Shown here piece by piece: positions 1 to 9,883 of a stretch of DNA of 56,893 bases; the stretch's first letter is position 1, and the number at the start of each line of letters is the position of its first letter. Position numbers and translations under genes: made by a program. A model generated the notes under the pieces. The model was not told the DNA's origin and ran no database searches. It saw nothing but the letters and a program-made list of their open reading frames with translations. The DNA is taken from assembly GCA_903920865.1 (NCBI GenBank), contig CAIXNN010000076.1:1-56893 (forward strand). The letters run 5' to 3'. Source of the DNA: an uncultured Actinomycetes bacterium (GTDB lineage Bacteria > Actinomycetota > Actinomycetes > UBA12327).

Positions 1-969
<969 letters not shown>

Positions 970-1001
970 TTAGTCTTCACGACGTCGAAGGGAGGAACTC
1001 C

Positions 1002-1367
1002 ATGGCAACCTTGCAAGTAGAACTTGTGGCCGCTGACCGCGCTGTGTGGTCGGGTGAAGCATCATTGGTGCTGGCCCGCACGTTGGATGGCGATATTGGA
1101 GTTCTTCCTGGCCACCAGCCCGTATTGGGGATCCTTGTGGATGGCTCGGTGACCATTCGAGCCACCGACGGCACGATTGAAGCCGCAGTCCACGGTGGCT
1201 TCTTCTCGGTGAGTGAAAATCGAGTCTCGATCTTGGCCGAAACAGCTGAACTTGCCTCCGAAATTGATGTTCAGCGCGCCGAGAGAGCTGCAGCCAGAGC
1301 TCGTCAAAGTGGGTCGCAAGATGATCTGGACCGCGCCGAAACGCGCATTCGCGTCGCCTCGCTCTAA
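1002..1367 (+). CDS. atpC: ATP synthase F1 subunit epsilon
   Basis: Epsilon subunit of the F1 central stalk. It links the gamma subunit to the c-ring and can inhibit ATP hydrolysis. The 121-residue protein has the N-terminal beta-sandwich (about 1-85, with the GDIGVLPGHQP signature) and a short C-terminal helical part rich in Arg, Ala and Glu. The ATG follows a strong GGGAGGA ribosome binding site. It directly follows atpD and is the last gene of the operon; the next gene converges on it with only ten bases between stops. I see no clear terminator hairpin in that gap. Confidence 0.96.
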   Translation: MATLQVELVAADRAVWSGEASLVLARTLDGDIGVLPGHQPVLGILVDGSVTIRATDGTIEAAVHGGFFSVSENRVSILAETAELASEIDVQRAERAAARARQSGSQDDLDRAETRIRVASL

Positions 1368-1377
1368 CGCTGGTTCC

Positions 1378-1959
1378 TTAGCGAGTCCGGTCTGACCCTG
1401 GCTGCCACAGGACGTCACCGTTGGCTTGAGTATTTGCCACCCGGGCCAGAATGAAAAGTAAGTCACTGAGGCGATTGAGGTAAGTCGCCGTCAACTCGTT
1501 GACCGAATCAAGGTGCTCGGATTTTGCCGTCCAGGCTGAACGTTCAGCTCTGCGAACAATGGTTCGAGCCAGATGTAAAGCAGCCGCGGTTTGAGTCCCG
1601 CCGGGCAGGACAAACGAGTTCAAGGGTTCGAGCTGAGTGTTGTACCTATCGCAAGCCACCTCAAGGTCGTCAATGTAGACCTGAGTCACGCGCAAATGTG
1701 GGTGTGCTGGGTTTTCAATGATCGGTGTACACAGGTCGGCACCAACATCAAAGAGTTCATTTTGAACTCGGGTCAGCAGCTGTGCTAGATCCTCAGAGAG
1801 CTCACCATGTGAAATGGCAACTCCGATGGAACTGTTGGCTTCGTCAACGTCGGCGTAGGCCACCAAGCGTGAGTCATCCTTACGCACGCGCGCGAAGTTG
1901 CCCAGCGCGGTGGTGCCATCGTCTCCGGTGCGGGTATAGATCTGGGTGAGATTGACCAT
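1378..1959 (-). CDS. pduO: Cob(I)alamin adenosyltransferase, PduO type
   Basis: Transfers the adenosyl group of ATP to cob(I)alamin to make adenosylcobalamin, the cofactor of methylmalonyl-CoA mutase and similar enzymes. The protein is 193 residues, normal for the PduO/MMAB family. It carries the N-terminal [12 protein letters not shown] nucleotide-binding motif (about residues 9-20), the RRAERSAW motif and the [13 protein letters not shown] helix. It lies head to head with murA across 39 bases, which must hold both promoters. The same arrangement (atpC, adenosyltransferase on the opposite strand, murA) is known from other actinobacteria. Its presence fits the methylmalonyl-CoA epimerase encoded at 7100-7516. 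Confidence 0.93.
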   Translation of the reverse strand: MVNLTQIYTRTGDDGTTALGNFARVRKDDSRLVAYADVDEANSSIGVAISHGELSEDLAQLLTRVQNELFDVGADLCTPIIENPAHPHLRVTQVYIDDLEVACDRYNTQLEPLNSFVLPGGTQTAAALHLARTIVRRAERSAWTAKSEHLDSVNELTATYLNRLSDLLFILARVANTQANGDVLWQPGSDRTR

Positions 1960-1998
1960 GTCACCACTCTAGATCGTTCCAAGCGCATTTGCAGAACC

Positions 1999-3306
1999 GT
2001 GGCGCGTACCATCGTTGGCGTGGACACTGTGGCTGAGCGTTTTGAAGTAACCGGGGGAGCGCGCCTGATCGGCGAGGTAGCGGTCACAGGTGCCAAGAAT
2101 TCGGTGTTGAAGTTGATGGCTGCTGCATTGCTTGCCCAAGGCACTTCGACCATCCGAGCGGTGCCCAACATCCTTGATGTTGACATCATGGCGGAACTGT
2201 TGAGGCGCCTAGGCTGTGATGTGGGACATGATGTTGAGCAGCAGCTGGTCACAATTTCAGTCCCGCAGACTTTGCATCATCAGGCGGACTATGACCTAGT
2301 GCGAAAGATGCGAGCATCAATTTGTGTGCTGGGTCCACTGATTGCCCGCTGCGGTCTGGCTGATGTGGCTTTACCGGGCGGAGACGCCATTGGCTCTCGA
2401 GGCTTGGACATGCACATTGAGGGGCTGACCAAGCTCGGCGCAGACATTCAAAGCGAACATGGCTACCTGTTGGCGCGAGCGCCTCAAGGACTAACTGGTG
2501 CGCATGTGGCCTTTGATTTCCCCAGCGTGGGCGCCACTGAAAATGTGGTGATGGCGGCTGTGCTGGCGAGCGGTGTCACGGTCATCGACAACGCAGCTCG
2601 CGAACCAGAAATTGTTGATTTGTGTCAAATGCTCATTGCTATGGGCGCAAGTATTGAGGGCGTTGGTGGCTCAACGCTAACTATTGAGGGTGTTGATGCC
2701 CTTTCCAGTGTGGATCACACGGCGGTGCCAGATCGTGTAGTTGCTGGAACCTGGGCGGTGGGTGCCGTGCTGACCCAAGGGGACATCACTATTCATGGTG
2801 GACGGATCGACCACCTGGAGTTGCCCCTGGAAAAGTTGCACGCCTGCGGGGCTGTTATCGATGAAGTCGCTGATGGCTTCCGGGTGCGGATGTCATCTCG
2901 CCCGCAGTCAGTCGATGTTGCCACCTTGCCCTACCCAGGTTTTCCCACTGATCTGCAGCCAATGATCATTGCCCTTGCCAGCATCAGTGAGGGCACGGCG
3001 ATGATCACCGAAAACGTTTTTGAAGCGCGTTTCATGTTCGTCAATGAGATGGTCAGGCTTGGCGCCTTGATCCGCACGGACGGGCATCATGCTGTGGTCC
3101 GTGGCCGACCTGAGCTCTCCGGTGCTCCGGTTCGCGCCACCGACATCAGGGCTGGGGCCGGTTTAGTTCTTGCTGGCCTGGTGGCTGACGGAATAACGAC
3201 CATTTCTGAGGTCCATCACCTTGATCGCGGCTACCCAGGTTTTGTTGAATCGTTGAATGCCTTGGGTGCATCTGTGGTCCGCAGCCCTGACCCCGATATC
3301 GGTTAG
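1999..3306 (+). CDS. murA: UDP-N-acetylglucosamine 1-carboxyvinyltransferase, Asp-type active site
   Basis: First committed enzyme of peptidoglycan synthesis: transfers enolpyruvate from phosphoenolpyruvate to UDP-GlcNAc in the cytoplasm. The 435-residue protein starts at GTG 1999 and shows the two-domain EPSP-synthase fold signatures, including TGAKNSVLK near the N-terminus and [11 protein letters not shown] near the C-terminus. The active-site loop reads PGGDAIGSR, so the usual nucleophile-position cysteine (Cys115 in E. coli) is aspartate, residue 129. Asp at this place is known from M. tuberculosis and Chlamydia, where the enzyme is active but not alkylated by fosfomycin. Resistance here is therefore an inference. 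The N-terminal start is slightly long compared with the family; a later start is possible. Confidence 0.97.
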   Translation: MARTIVGVDTVAERFEVTGGARLIGEVAVTGAKNSVLKLMAAALLAQGTSTIRAVPNILDVDIMAELLRRLGCDVGHDVEQQLVTISVPQTLHHQADYDLVRKMRASICVLGPLIARCGLADVALPGGDAIGSRGLDMHIEGLTKLGADIQSEHGYLLARAPQGLTGAHVAFDFPSVGATENVVMAAVLASGVTVIDNAAREPEIVDLCQMLIAMGASIEGVGGSTLTIEGVDALSSVDHTAVPDRVVAGTWAVGAVLTQGDITIHGGRIDHLELPLEKLHACGAVIDEVADGFRVRMSSRPQSVDVATLPYPGFPTDLQPMIIALASISEGTAMITENVFEARFMFVNEMVRLGALIRTDGHHAVVRGRPELSGAPVRATDIRAGAGLVLAGLVADGITTISEVHHLDRGYPGFVESLNALGASVVRSPDPDIG

Positions 3307-3482
3307 AAATTGTCTCACCTGTCACACGCGTGTCGTTGCGTAACTTCTGCCCGAGAAACCGTAAGTTTTCTTTACCTAAGTCGTACTTCTAGGGCAGATC
3401 TAGGAGCAGTCTTAGTTGCGTCACCGGTGATGTTCTAGGTACCTGGGACATCCTTCCCCCCGGATGTTTAGACAGGAGACTA

Positions 3483-3812
3483 ATGAGCAACGGATACACC
3501 GATTCCGGTGTGATTGTTTTGCCCGATCGTCTTGATGCTGTAAATAGTGCTGAAGTGCGAAACCTCTTACATGAGGCTGTTGACCATTGCATTGGTGACC
3601 TTCGCCTTGATGTCTCTGCACTTGATGTGATTGACGCTGCCGGGCTCGGTGTCCTAGTGGGTACCCGCCGCCGCGCAGACCTGGTGGGCGTTGACGTGGT
3701 TTTAGTCGATGTTCCACCAAGGCTTCACCGGCTATTAGCTGTGACCAAGTTATCCCGACTCTTTCACTACGAATCAATTCTGCTGACCGATGGTGCATCA
3801 ATCACCGCTTAG
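3483..3812 (+). CDS. STAS-domain protein (anti-sigma-factor-antagonist-like), no phosphorylatable serine
   Basis: A 109-residue single-domain protein of the SpoIIAA/RsbV type. These normally bind an anti-sigma kinase to free a sigma factor. The fold is recognised from the order of motifs: [10 protein letters not shown] near the N-terminus, [19 protein letters not shown] in the middle and [16 protein letters not shown] near the end. The phosphorylation motif, usually D-S-S/T-G-L, reads D51-A-A-G-L, so both candidate hydroxyl residues are alanine. It starts at ATG after an AGGAG site. No anti-sigma kinase or sigma factor gene is adjacent. Its stop overlaps the convergent nucS stop by four bases. 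The family call is good; the partner is unknown. Confidence 0.85.
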   Translation: MSNGYTDSGVIVLPDRLDAVNSAEVRNLLHEAVDHCIGDLRLDVSALDVIDAAGLGVLVGTRRRADLVGVDVVLVDVPPRLHRLLAVTKLSRLFHYESILLTDGASITA

Positions 3813-4483
3813 AACAATCGAGCAGTTGGATCGTCAGTACCGCGTAAGACGTCGTAATCAATCACCTGGCACTCAATGCCACGATCTTGTGCAAGCACGC
3901 GTGCTTGCGGTTTGATCTCCTGTGCTGCAAATATTCCGCGAACTGGCGCTAGAAGCGGATCTCGATTCAAAAGTTCTAAATAACGAGTCAACTGTTCAAC
4001 CCCCTCAATATCGCCTCGGCGTTTGATCTCCACCGCAACGGTTGCTCCCTGAGCGTCTCGACACAAGATATCTACCGGTCCGATGGCCGTGGGAAATTCA
4101 CGACGAATCAGGCTAAAGCCCTCGCCAAATGAGCTGATGTGCAGCGCTAAGAGCTCTTGGAGGTGGGCCTCGACGCCGTCCTTGACCAACCCAGGGTCAG
4201 TGCCGAGTTCGTGCTCGCTGTCGTGGAAGACCTCTTCGAGGAGAATGCGTAACTCTTCGCCTGCCCTATTAGTTACCGACCACAGACCAGTTCCGGCCTC
4301 ATCGGCTTCGATTCTTAGATGGCATGGCGGACTCATCCAGTTCAGCGGCTTGTAGGCGCGATCATCAGCATGAATGGCAACCGAGCCGTCAGCTTTGGCC
4401 ACGATTAATCGGGTTGCGCTGGGCAAGTGGGCACTGAGTCGTCCGGTGTAATCAACAGTGCATCGGGCCACAATCAATCGCAT
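3809..4483 (-). CDS. nucS: Mismatch-specific endonuclease NucS/EndoMS
   Basis: Restriction-like nuclease that cuts both strands at mispaired bases and provides mismatch repair in actinobacteria and archaea lacking MutS/MutL. The 224-residue protein has an N-terminal DNA-binding and dimerisation domain (about 1-105) and a C-terminal PD-(D/E)XK nuclease domain with G-PVDILCRD and [10 protein letters not shown], giving the catalytic Asp, Glu and Lys. The last residues, ARLF, resemble the short C-terminal sliding-clamp-binding tail known for this family. Gene length and placement near murA match other actinobacteria. It converges on the STAS gene and diverges from the dehydrogenase at 4561. Confidence 0.94.
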   Translation of the reverse strand: MRLIVARCTVDYTGRLSAHLPSATRLIVAKADGSVAIHADDRAYKPLNWMSPPCHLRIEADEAGTGLWSVTNRAGEELRILLEEVFHDSEHELGTDPGLVKDGVEAHLQELLALHISSFGEGFSLIRREFPTAIGPVDILCRDAQGATVAVEIKRRGDIEGVEQLTRYLELLNRDPLLAPVRGIFAAQEIKPQARVLAQDRGIECQVIDYDVLRGTDDPTARLF

Positions 4484-4560
4484 GAGCTAACGCTAGCGGG
4501 GTGACCTGATCACGTGGAGGGGATCTGGGAAGATCTACCTACCGAAGGGATGGTGGGTTC

Positions 4561-6126
4561 ATGGGAGCGATCAACACGGTCGGTGTTGTCGGACTTGGCA
4601 CCATGGGTGCAGGCATCGTTGAAGTCTTTGCCAAACAAGGCCTTGCCACTATCGCAGTAGAAATTGATCAGAGCGCACTTGACCGGGGCCGAGCCATTGT
4701 GGCCTCATCAACCCAACGCGCGGTGGACCGTGGACGCATGAGCGAGCAAGATGCCAAAGATTTAGTGGATTCAATTTCTTTCACCCTTGAGTTTTCTGAC
4801 CTAGCTGCAGCCGATCTCGTCATTGAGGCGGTGCCGGAGCGGATGAGCATCAAGAAGGATCTCTTTTCGCGCTTGGACGCTGTGTGCCCACCGGAAACTA
4901 TTTTTGCTACCAACACATCTTCCTTGTCGGTCACAGATATTGCCGCCACCACCTCCAGACCAGATCGCCTCATAGGAATGCACTTTTTCAATCCCGCCCC
5001 GGTGATGAAACTGGTGGAAGTTGTCCGCACCGTCTTGACAGCGCAAGAGGTTGTAAGTCGCATCAGTGAATTGGCTCGAGCCTGCGGTAAGTCACCTGTG
5101 GTCGTTGGTGATCGGGCTGGATTTGTGGTCAATACCTTGCTCGTTTCCTACCTCAACGATGCGGTCAATGTTTTTGATCAATCTCGGGTGAGCCGCGAAG
5201 GCATTGACACCGCCATGACAGTGGGGGCCCTACTACCGATGGGTCCGCTTGCGCTGTGTGACTTGATTGGTTTAGACGTCTGCCTTGAGATTATGGACGT
5301 CTTGTTTGCTCAATCGCGAGATCAAGTTCACGCTCCGGCGCCCCTAATGCGCGAAATGGTTTCTGCCGGGTTGTTGGGTCGAAAGTCTGGCCGTGGTTTC
5401 TTCACCTATGAAAAACCTGGTTCCGGAAGAGTTATTCCTGATGAGCTGACCCCTGCCGATTTCGAGCCGGTCACGCTTCCTAGGCAGGTCTACCTTGTCG
5501 GCGATGGCATGCAATGTGAGGAACTGGTCAAACTGTGCGCGCAGGCTGGGGTGTCTTCACACGTGGTCTCCTACGATCAATTTGACCCCGGTCAGGTTCC
5601 TGAGGGTGTTCCAGTCTTAGTTAGCGTTAAGCCGGTACAGCGAGCCATCGACATTGCCACGCAGATGGGACCGCGTATTGATGAAGTCATCGGCCTGCAT
5701 GTGTTATTCCCCAATCAAAAGGGGCAACTCGTCGAAATTGCGGCAACCCCCTTTAGCTCTGATCAGTTGGTGCGGATTAGCCAATCCATCGCTCTTGGTG
5801 CTTCAGCATCTCCAGTGATCTGTGATGACGATCCTGGTCAGGTTGTTGGCCGCTTGCTTTCGCCCTATCTCAATGATGCCGTCCGCATGGTTGCGTCAGG
5901 TTATGTCAGCGCAGATGACGTTGACACGGCGATGATGCTTGGCTGCGGCTACCCCCGAGGACCTATTGCCTTCCTGGCTAACTTTTCGACCCCAGACACC
6001 ATTTGCGATGTTCTTGAGCAAATCTCTCGTAAAACGCAGTTGTCCCGCCACTTGCCGGTTTCAGCCCTTACCGATGCTGCGATCTACGGGGTTGGGATCG
6101 ACCAACTACTCACTGAATCCTCATGA
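4561..6126 (+). CDS. 3-hydroxyacyl-CoA dehydrogenase, duplicated-domain form
   Basis: NAD-dependent oxidation of 3-hydroxyacyl-CoA (for example 3-hydroxybutyryl-CoA) to 3-oxoacyl-CoA, a beta-oxidation or butyrate-pathway step. The 521-residue protein begins with a Rossmann motif GLGTMG (residues 11-16) and has the NTSSLSVTDIA segment and catalytic-type His141 in GMHFFNPAP. The first C-terminal domain follows (about 185-285). A second, degenerate half (about 310-515) repeats the architecture, with VGDGMQCEEL in place of a clean GxGxxG and a second LLSPYLNDAVRM domain. This two-half form is longer than the usual 280-290 residue enzyme and resembles PaaH-type proteins. A GAAGGGA site precedes the ATG, and the stop overlaps the next start. 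Confidence 0.92.
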   Translation: MGAINTVGVVGLGTMGAGIVEVFAKQGLATIAVEIDQSALDRGRAIVASSTQRAVDRGRMSEQDAKDLVDSISFTLEFSDLAAADLVIEAVPERMSIKKDLFSRLDAVCPPETIFATNTSSLSVTDIAATTSRPDRLIGMHFFNPAPVMKLVEVVRTVLTAQEVVSRISELARACGKSPVVVGDRAGFVVNTLLVSYLNDAVNVFDQSRVSREGIDTAMTVGALLPMGPLALCDLIGLDVCLEIMDVLFAQSRDQVHAPAPLMREMVSAGLLGRKSGRGFFTYEKPGSGRVIPDELTPADFEPVTLPRQVYLVGDGMQCEELVKLCAQAGVSSHVVSYDQFDPGQVPEGVPVLVSVKPVQRAIDIATQMGPRIDEVIGLHVLFPNQKGQLVEIAATPFSSDQLVRISQSIALGASASPVICDDDPGQVVGRLLSPYLNDAVRMVASGYVSADDVDTAMMLGCGYPRGPIAFLANFSTPDTICDVLEQISRKTQLSRHLPVSALTDAAIYGVGIDQLLTESS

Positions 6127-6389
6127 GCCCACGACGGGCTAAGCGAGCCTTGGAGTCATCCTCGAGTCAATCGCGCCCATCAAATCAAGTCGTGCAGTCG
6201 TGGAACGGTGAAGATTTTGTGGTGCGAACTATCACAGGTTCTGCATCGACCAAGGTGTACCGATGCCCAGGATGTGATCACGAGATCAGGCCGGCAACTC
6301 CGCATGTTGTGGTGTGGCCGTTTGATCGTGGGATGGAAGAGCGACGACACTGGCACAGCCCGTGTTGGAACCGGCGGACCAATCAGTGA
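6123..6389 (+). CDS. Small zinc-ribbon-like conserved actinobacterial protein
   Basis: An 88-residue protein with a basic N-terminus (SPRRAKR), a Ser/Gln-rich linker and a cysteine/histidine cluster C48-P-G-C51 and H76-W-H78-x2-C81 that looks like a zinc-binding knuckle. It matches a small actinobacterial family I recognise, often labelled ATP/GTP-binding protein, although I see no P-loop. Function is unknown. Its ATG overlaps the stop of the dehydrogenase (ATGA) and its own stop overlaps the GTG of the following hydrolase (GTGA), so the three genes are probably translated as a coupled unit. A nucleic-acid-binding role is only a guess from the basic, cysteine-containing character. Confidence 0.8.
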   Translation: MSPRRAKRALESSSSQSRPSNQVVQSWNGEDFVVRTITGSASTKVYRCPGCDHEIRPATPHVVVWPFDRGMEERRHWHSPCWNRRTNQ

Positions 6390-7096
6390 GCGGGATTTCG
6401 CCAAGTACGGTTCTGCCGGCTCGTCGAGAAGACATCACGCTGCACACCAGTGATGGACTGGAATTAGTCGGGGAACTAGCTCGACCAGTTCATAGTCCTG
6501 GTAGCGCGACTTTGGTCACCTTGCATCCACTTCCCACGGCCGGCGGATTTATGGATTCGCATGTGATCCGCAAGGCATCGTTTCGTCTTCCCGCGCTAGC
6601 CGATCTGAATGTGCTCAGGTTCAATACGCGGGGCACCTGCAGTCCGCGTGGTTGCAGTCAGGGCGCCTTTGATCAGGCCCAAGGGGAGAGATTCGATGTT
6701 GAGGCCGCGGTGCAGTTTGCCGTTGATGCTGGCTTGCCCAAGATTTGGTTGCTGGGTTGGTCCTTTGGCACCGACCTGGCGTTGAAGTATGGCTTGTTGC
6801 CCGCTGTGCAGGGAGCAATCTTGTTGTCGCCGCCATTGCGCTACACCACCAATGAAGACCTTCACCGTTGGGCAGTCGATGGCAGACCGGTGCGAATTTT
6901 GGTTCCTGAGCGCGATGAGTTTCTCCAACCGCCGGCTGCCCGTGAGCGTTTTTCGATTCTTATCCAGGCTCAGTTGAGCGCGCACGATGCGGTCCACCTG
7001 TGGGTTGGGGAAAATCAAGTACGGACAGCATTGAACGAAATTGTTGCCACCGTCGAACCGACCCGACCTGCAATTGATTGGGATGCTCAGGTGTAG
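6386..7096 (+). CDS. Alpha/beta-fold hydrolase
   Basis: A serine hydrolase of unknown substrate. The chosen start is GTG 6386, overlapping the previous stop by four bases; a GTG eight codons upstream is also in frame. The 236-residue protein has the oxyanion-loop-like HPLPTAGG segment, the nucleophile elbow GWSFG with Ser126, a candidate acid in VPERDEF and a candidate catalytic histidine in the C-terminal part (HDAVHLWVG). No signal peptide is seen, so it is probably cytoplasmic. Sequence features resemble small actinobacterial alpha/beta hydrolases acting on esters or thioesters, and the acyl-CoA gene neighbourhood makes a thioesterase-like role possible but unproven. Confidence 0.85.
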   Translation: MSGISPSTVLPARREDITLHTSDGLELVGELARPVHSPGSATLVTLHPLPTAGGFMDSHVIRKASFRLPALADLNVLRFNTRGTCSPRGCSQGAFDQAQGERFDVEAAVQFAVDAGLPKIWLLGWSFGTDLALKYGLLPAVQGAILLSPPLRYTTNEDLHRWAVDGRPVRILVPERDEFLQPPAARERFSILIQAQLSAHDAVHLWVGENQVRTALNEIVATVEPTRPAIDWDAQV

Positions 7097-7099
7097 TTG

Positions 7100-7516
7100 T
7101 TAGTGCGAAGCCGCCGGTTCAACAAGTTCAACGAGAACTCCGCCAGCGTCTTTGGGGTGCACAAAATTGATTCGAGAACCTGCTGTGCCAATGCGAGCTT
7201 CGTCATAGAGAAGCCGCAGCCCTTTGGAGCGCAAATCAGCGCTGGTGGCATCGATGTCATCCACGGTGTAGGCCATTTGTTGGATTCCCGGTCCGCTCTT
7301 GTCCAAGAATTTGCCAATGGGGGAGTCGGGGCGAAGCGGCGCGAGCAGTTGAACCATCGCGCCTCCTTGTGGGCCAGCCAGCATGGCTTCGCTGACTCCT
7401 TGGTCCTGATTTTCTTCCCGATGGGCACAAATGAGCCCCAAAGTGGAGGTGTAGAACTCGATGGCTTCATCGAGGTCTGCCACAGCAATACCGACGTGAT
7501 CAATGCGAAGGATCAT
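7100..7516 (-). CDS. mce: Methylmalonyl-CoA epimerase
   Basis: Interconverts (2S)- and (2R)-methylmalonyl-CoA, linking propionyl-CoA carboxylation to the adenosylcobalamin-dependent mutase. The 138-residue protein is a VOC/glyoxalase-fold enzyme with two repeats. The metal-binding His7 in IDHVGIAV, the QLLAPL segment and the C-terminal VLVELVEP with its glutamate are in the expected places. The GPGIQQMAYTVDDI motif is typical of epimerases rather than other VOC proteins. It lies between the hydrolase (convergent, three bases between stops) and the thiolase (divergent). The same epimerase-thiolase pair is found in M. tuberculosis (Rv1322A-fadA4). Confidence 0.92.
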   Translation of the reverse strand: MILRIDHVGIAVADLDEAIEFYTSTLGLICAHREENQDQGVSEAMLAGPQGGAMVQLLAPLRPDSPIGKFLDKSGPGIQQMAYTVDDIDATSADLRSKGLRLLYDEARIGTAGSRINFVHPKDAGGVLVELVEPAASH

Positions 7517-7567
7517 GTCTGTATCGTGTCAGGCTCAGCACGTAACGCTTAGCAGGAGGTCCCCCTT

Positions 7568-8755
7568 ATGTCCCCATCCGTCATTGTGGCCGGCGCGAGA
7601 ACGCCTATGGGTCGCCTGCTTGGCTCGCTGAAAGGCCAAAGTGCGGCCGACTTGGGTGCGGTGGCAATCCGTGGCGCGTTGGACAAGGCCTCAGTAACCG
7701 CAGAACAGGTTGACTACCTGATCATGGGGCAAGTCCTGCAGACCGGAGCTGGACAAAATCCGGCACGCCAAGCTGGCGTAGCAGCAGGCCTTCCGATGAG
7801 CGTGCCCTCCTTCACCCTTAACAAAGTCTGCTTAAGCGGAATCGACGCCATCGCACTAGCGGATCAACTCATTCGCGCGGGGGAATTTGAGATCGTTGTT
7901 GCCGGCGGGATGGAGTCCATGACAAATGCTCCACATTTCCTTCGTGGTTCGCGTGAGGGTGTCAAGTACGGGGACTGGAAACTCACAGACACGATGGCTG
8001 ACGATGGTCTTTATTGCGCGTTTGATCAATTGGCCATGGGTGTTTCCACCGAAAATTACAACGCTCGCTACGACTTGACCCGGGAAGAGCAAGACGAGTT
8101 TTCGGCGCGCTCTCATCAGCGAGCAGCCGCTGCAATTGCTTCGGGCCTGTTCGATGCTGAGGTTGTTCCCGTCATGTTGCCCCAGCGCAAGGGTGACCCG
8201 ATTGCCTTCACCACTGACGAAGGAGTTCGATCTGAGACCACTGTGGAGTCCTTGGCCAAACTTCGTCCTGCCTTTGCCAAGGAAGGCACCATTACGGCTG
8301 GCTCGGCATCCCAAATTAGTGATGGAGCCTGCGCGGTCGTGGTGATGAGTAAGGACAAGGCTGAGGAGCTTGGTTTGTCCTGGATCGCAGAAATTGGAGC
8401 TCATGGAGTTGTGGCCGGTCCTGACCCATCACTCCACGAGCAACCGGCCCGCGCGATTGAAAAGGCACTTTCCCGCGAGGGTCTAACCCCTGCTGACCTT
8501 GACTTAGTTGAGATCAACGAAGCATTTGCCGCGGTTGGCGTGGTATCAGCAAAAGAGCTTGGCATTTCTGCGGACAAGGTCAACGTCAATGGTGGCGCGA
8601 TTGCCCTGGGCCATCCCATCGGTATGTCGGGGGCTCGCATCGTTTTGCATTTGGCCTTGGAACTTCGACGTCGCGGCGGTGGCATCGGTGCGGCCGCGCT
8701 GTGTGGCGGCGGCGGTCAAGGCGATGCCCTGATCATCAAAGTGCCGTCGGCCTAA
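7568..8755 (+). CDS. Acetyl-CoA C-acetyltransferase (thiolase)
   Basis: Condenses two acetyl-CoA to acetoacetyl-CoA or, in the reverse direction, cleaves 3-oxoacyl-CoA in beta-oxidation. The 395-residue length is normal. The acylated nucleophile Cys88 (NKVCLSG), His349 in [10 protein letters not shown] and the C-terminal Cys379 in CGGGGQGDA form the thiolase catalytic set, and NEAFA is also present. The ATG follows a strong AGGAGG site. It is divergent from the epimerase across 51 bases and is followed after 21 bases by the thioredoxin-TPR gene, probably cotranscribed. Chain-length preference cannot be read from the sequence alone. Confidence 0.96.
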   Translation: MSPSVIVAGARTPMGRLLGSLKGQSAADLGAVAIRGALDKASVTAEQVDYLIMGQVLQTGAGQNPARQAGVAAGLPMSVPSFTLNKVCLSGIDAIALADQLIRAGEFEIVVAGGMESMTNAPHFLRGSREGVKYGDWKLTDTMADDGLYCAFDQLAMGVSTENYNARYDLTREEQDEFSARSHQRAAAAIASGLFDAEVVPVMLPQRKGDPIAFTTDEGVRSETTVESLAKLRPAFAKEGTITAGSASQISDGACAVVVMSKDKAEELGLSWIAEIGAHGVVAGPDPSLHEQPARAIEKALSREGLTPADLDLVEINEAFAAVGVVSAKELGISADKVNVNGGAIALGHPIGMSGARIVLHLALELRRRGGGIGAAALCGGGGQGDALIIKVPSA

Positions 8756-8776
8756 CGAGATTTTGGGGAGTTTTCA

Positions 8777-9730
8777 ATGACCAATCTGCCGGGCGGGTTT
8801 GATTCTCGCGGCGTGGTGGATCTGGGCGCTCTAGCTCAGGCTCGTCAAGCGCAAGCCAAGGCCAAAGAGCAGGTTGCACAGGAGATGGAAACTGGTGTTC
8901 CGGTGCCGCTTGCTTTTCACACCGGCGAAGCAACCTTTACCGCTGATGTGGTGGAGCGTTCCCATGTCGTGCCGGTGGTTATTGATTTTTGGGCCACCTG
9001 GTGCGAGCCGTGTAAACAACTAAGTCCCATTCTCGAAAAATTGGTCGCTGAGTACGACGGTCGCTGGCTTTTGGCCAAAGTAGACGTAGATGTCGAACCC
9101 AAGCTTGCACAAGCTTTTTCGGTTCAGGGCATTCCCGCGCTGTTTGCTGTCGTAGCCGGTGCTCCACTGCCGCTGTTTCAGGGAGCATTGCCCGAACCAC
9201 AGGTACGTCAGGTCTTGGATCAGTTGTTGAAAGTGGCAGAGCAGGAGGGCGTTGATGGTCAACTCCAAGGTGGCGTTGTCCCGCCAGGGTTGGATGAAAA
9301 CCCTGAACCAGAAATCACCGACCCAGAATTAGACGATGCAGCAGATGCTATTGACCGCGGTGAGTTGGATGTGGCTATCGCTTTGTATCGCCAACTGCTC
9401 ATGCGCCAACCTGACCATGAAGATGCCAAAGCTGGCCTTGCCACAGTTCTGCTGATGCAGCGCACGGCAGGCATCGATTTAGGCGAAGTTCTCCTCACGG
9501 TGGCAAGTGATCCCCATGATGTCCAGGCTCATCTTCAGGCCGCCGACGCGCTGGTCCTGCATGCCCGCGCGGGGGAGGGCTTTGATCTGCTCATTGATGC
9601 CTTTAAGCGATCCACTGACGAAGACCGGGACCTGATTCGTACCCATCTCCTGAGCCTGTTTGACCTGTTAGGCCCCGAGCATCCGGCTGTTCCGATCGGA
9701 CGTTTGGCCCTTTCAAACGCGCTGTTCTAG
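8777..9730 (+). CDS. Thioredoxin-domain protein with TPR-like C-terminus (YbbN/CnoX type)
   Basis: A 317-residue cytoplasmic protein. Residues about 45-155 form a thioredoxin fold with an intact active site WCEPC (Cys76 and Cys79) and the cis-proline segment GIPALFAV. Residues about 180-315 form alpha-helical repeats (ELDVAIALYRQLL, DHEDAKAGLATVLL) like the TPR tail of E. coli YbbN/CnoX, which acts as a chaperone and redox protein with GroEL and DnaK. M. tuberculosis Rv1324 at the equivalent place is of this type. The N-terminal 40 residues are Ala/Gln/Lys-rich and probably helical. A thiol-redox or holdase role is inferred from the family. Confidence 0.9.
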   Translation: MTNLPGGFDSRGVVDLGALAQARQAQAKAKEQVAQEMETGVPVPLAFHTGEATFTADVVERSHVVPVVIDFWATWCEPCKQLSPILEKLVAEYDGRWLLAKVDVDVEPKLAQAFSVQGIPALFAVVAGAPLPLFQGALPEPQVRQVLDQLLKVAEQEGVDGQLQGGVVPPGLDENPEPEITDPELDDAADAIDRGELDVAIALYRQLLMRQPDHEDAKAGLATVLLMQRTAGIDLGEVLLTVASDPHDVQAHLQAADALVLHARAGEGFDLLIDAFKRSTDEDRDLIRTHLLSLFDLLGPEHPAVPIGRLALSNALF

Positions 9731-9883
9731 AAGTGACCGGCTGGCTTGTGTCCGGCCTGCCTTGCGCCTACTAGCCCATTTGGGTGAGTTAGTGACCAAT
9801 TCCGCTGGATCTTAAAGCGGGCATTTTCCAGCGCCGATGTTTCTTGCGTAGTGGTCCACACCGGATCCGCGCAGGAGGTCATC

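Noticed and set aside
3324-3333. ACACGCGTGT palindrome downstream of murA
   Set aside because: It is only ten bases, expected by chance at this length, with no clear promoter or partner site.
7097-7552. 151-codon open frame opposite the methylmalonyl-CoA epimerase
   Set aside because: It is antisense to a well supported VOC gene, and its translation has no recognisable motif and looks like a shadow.
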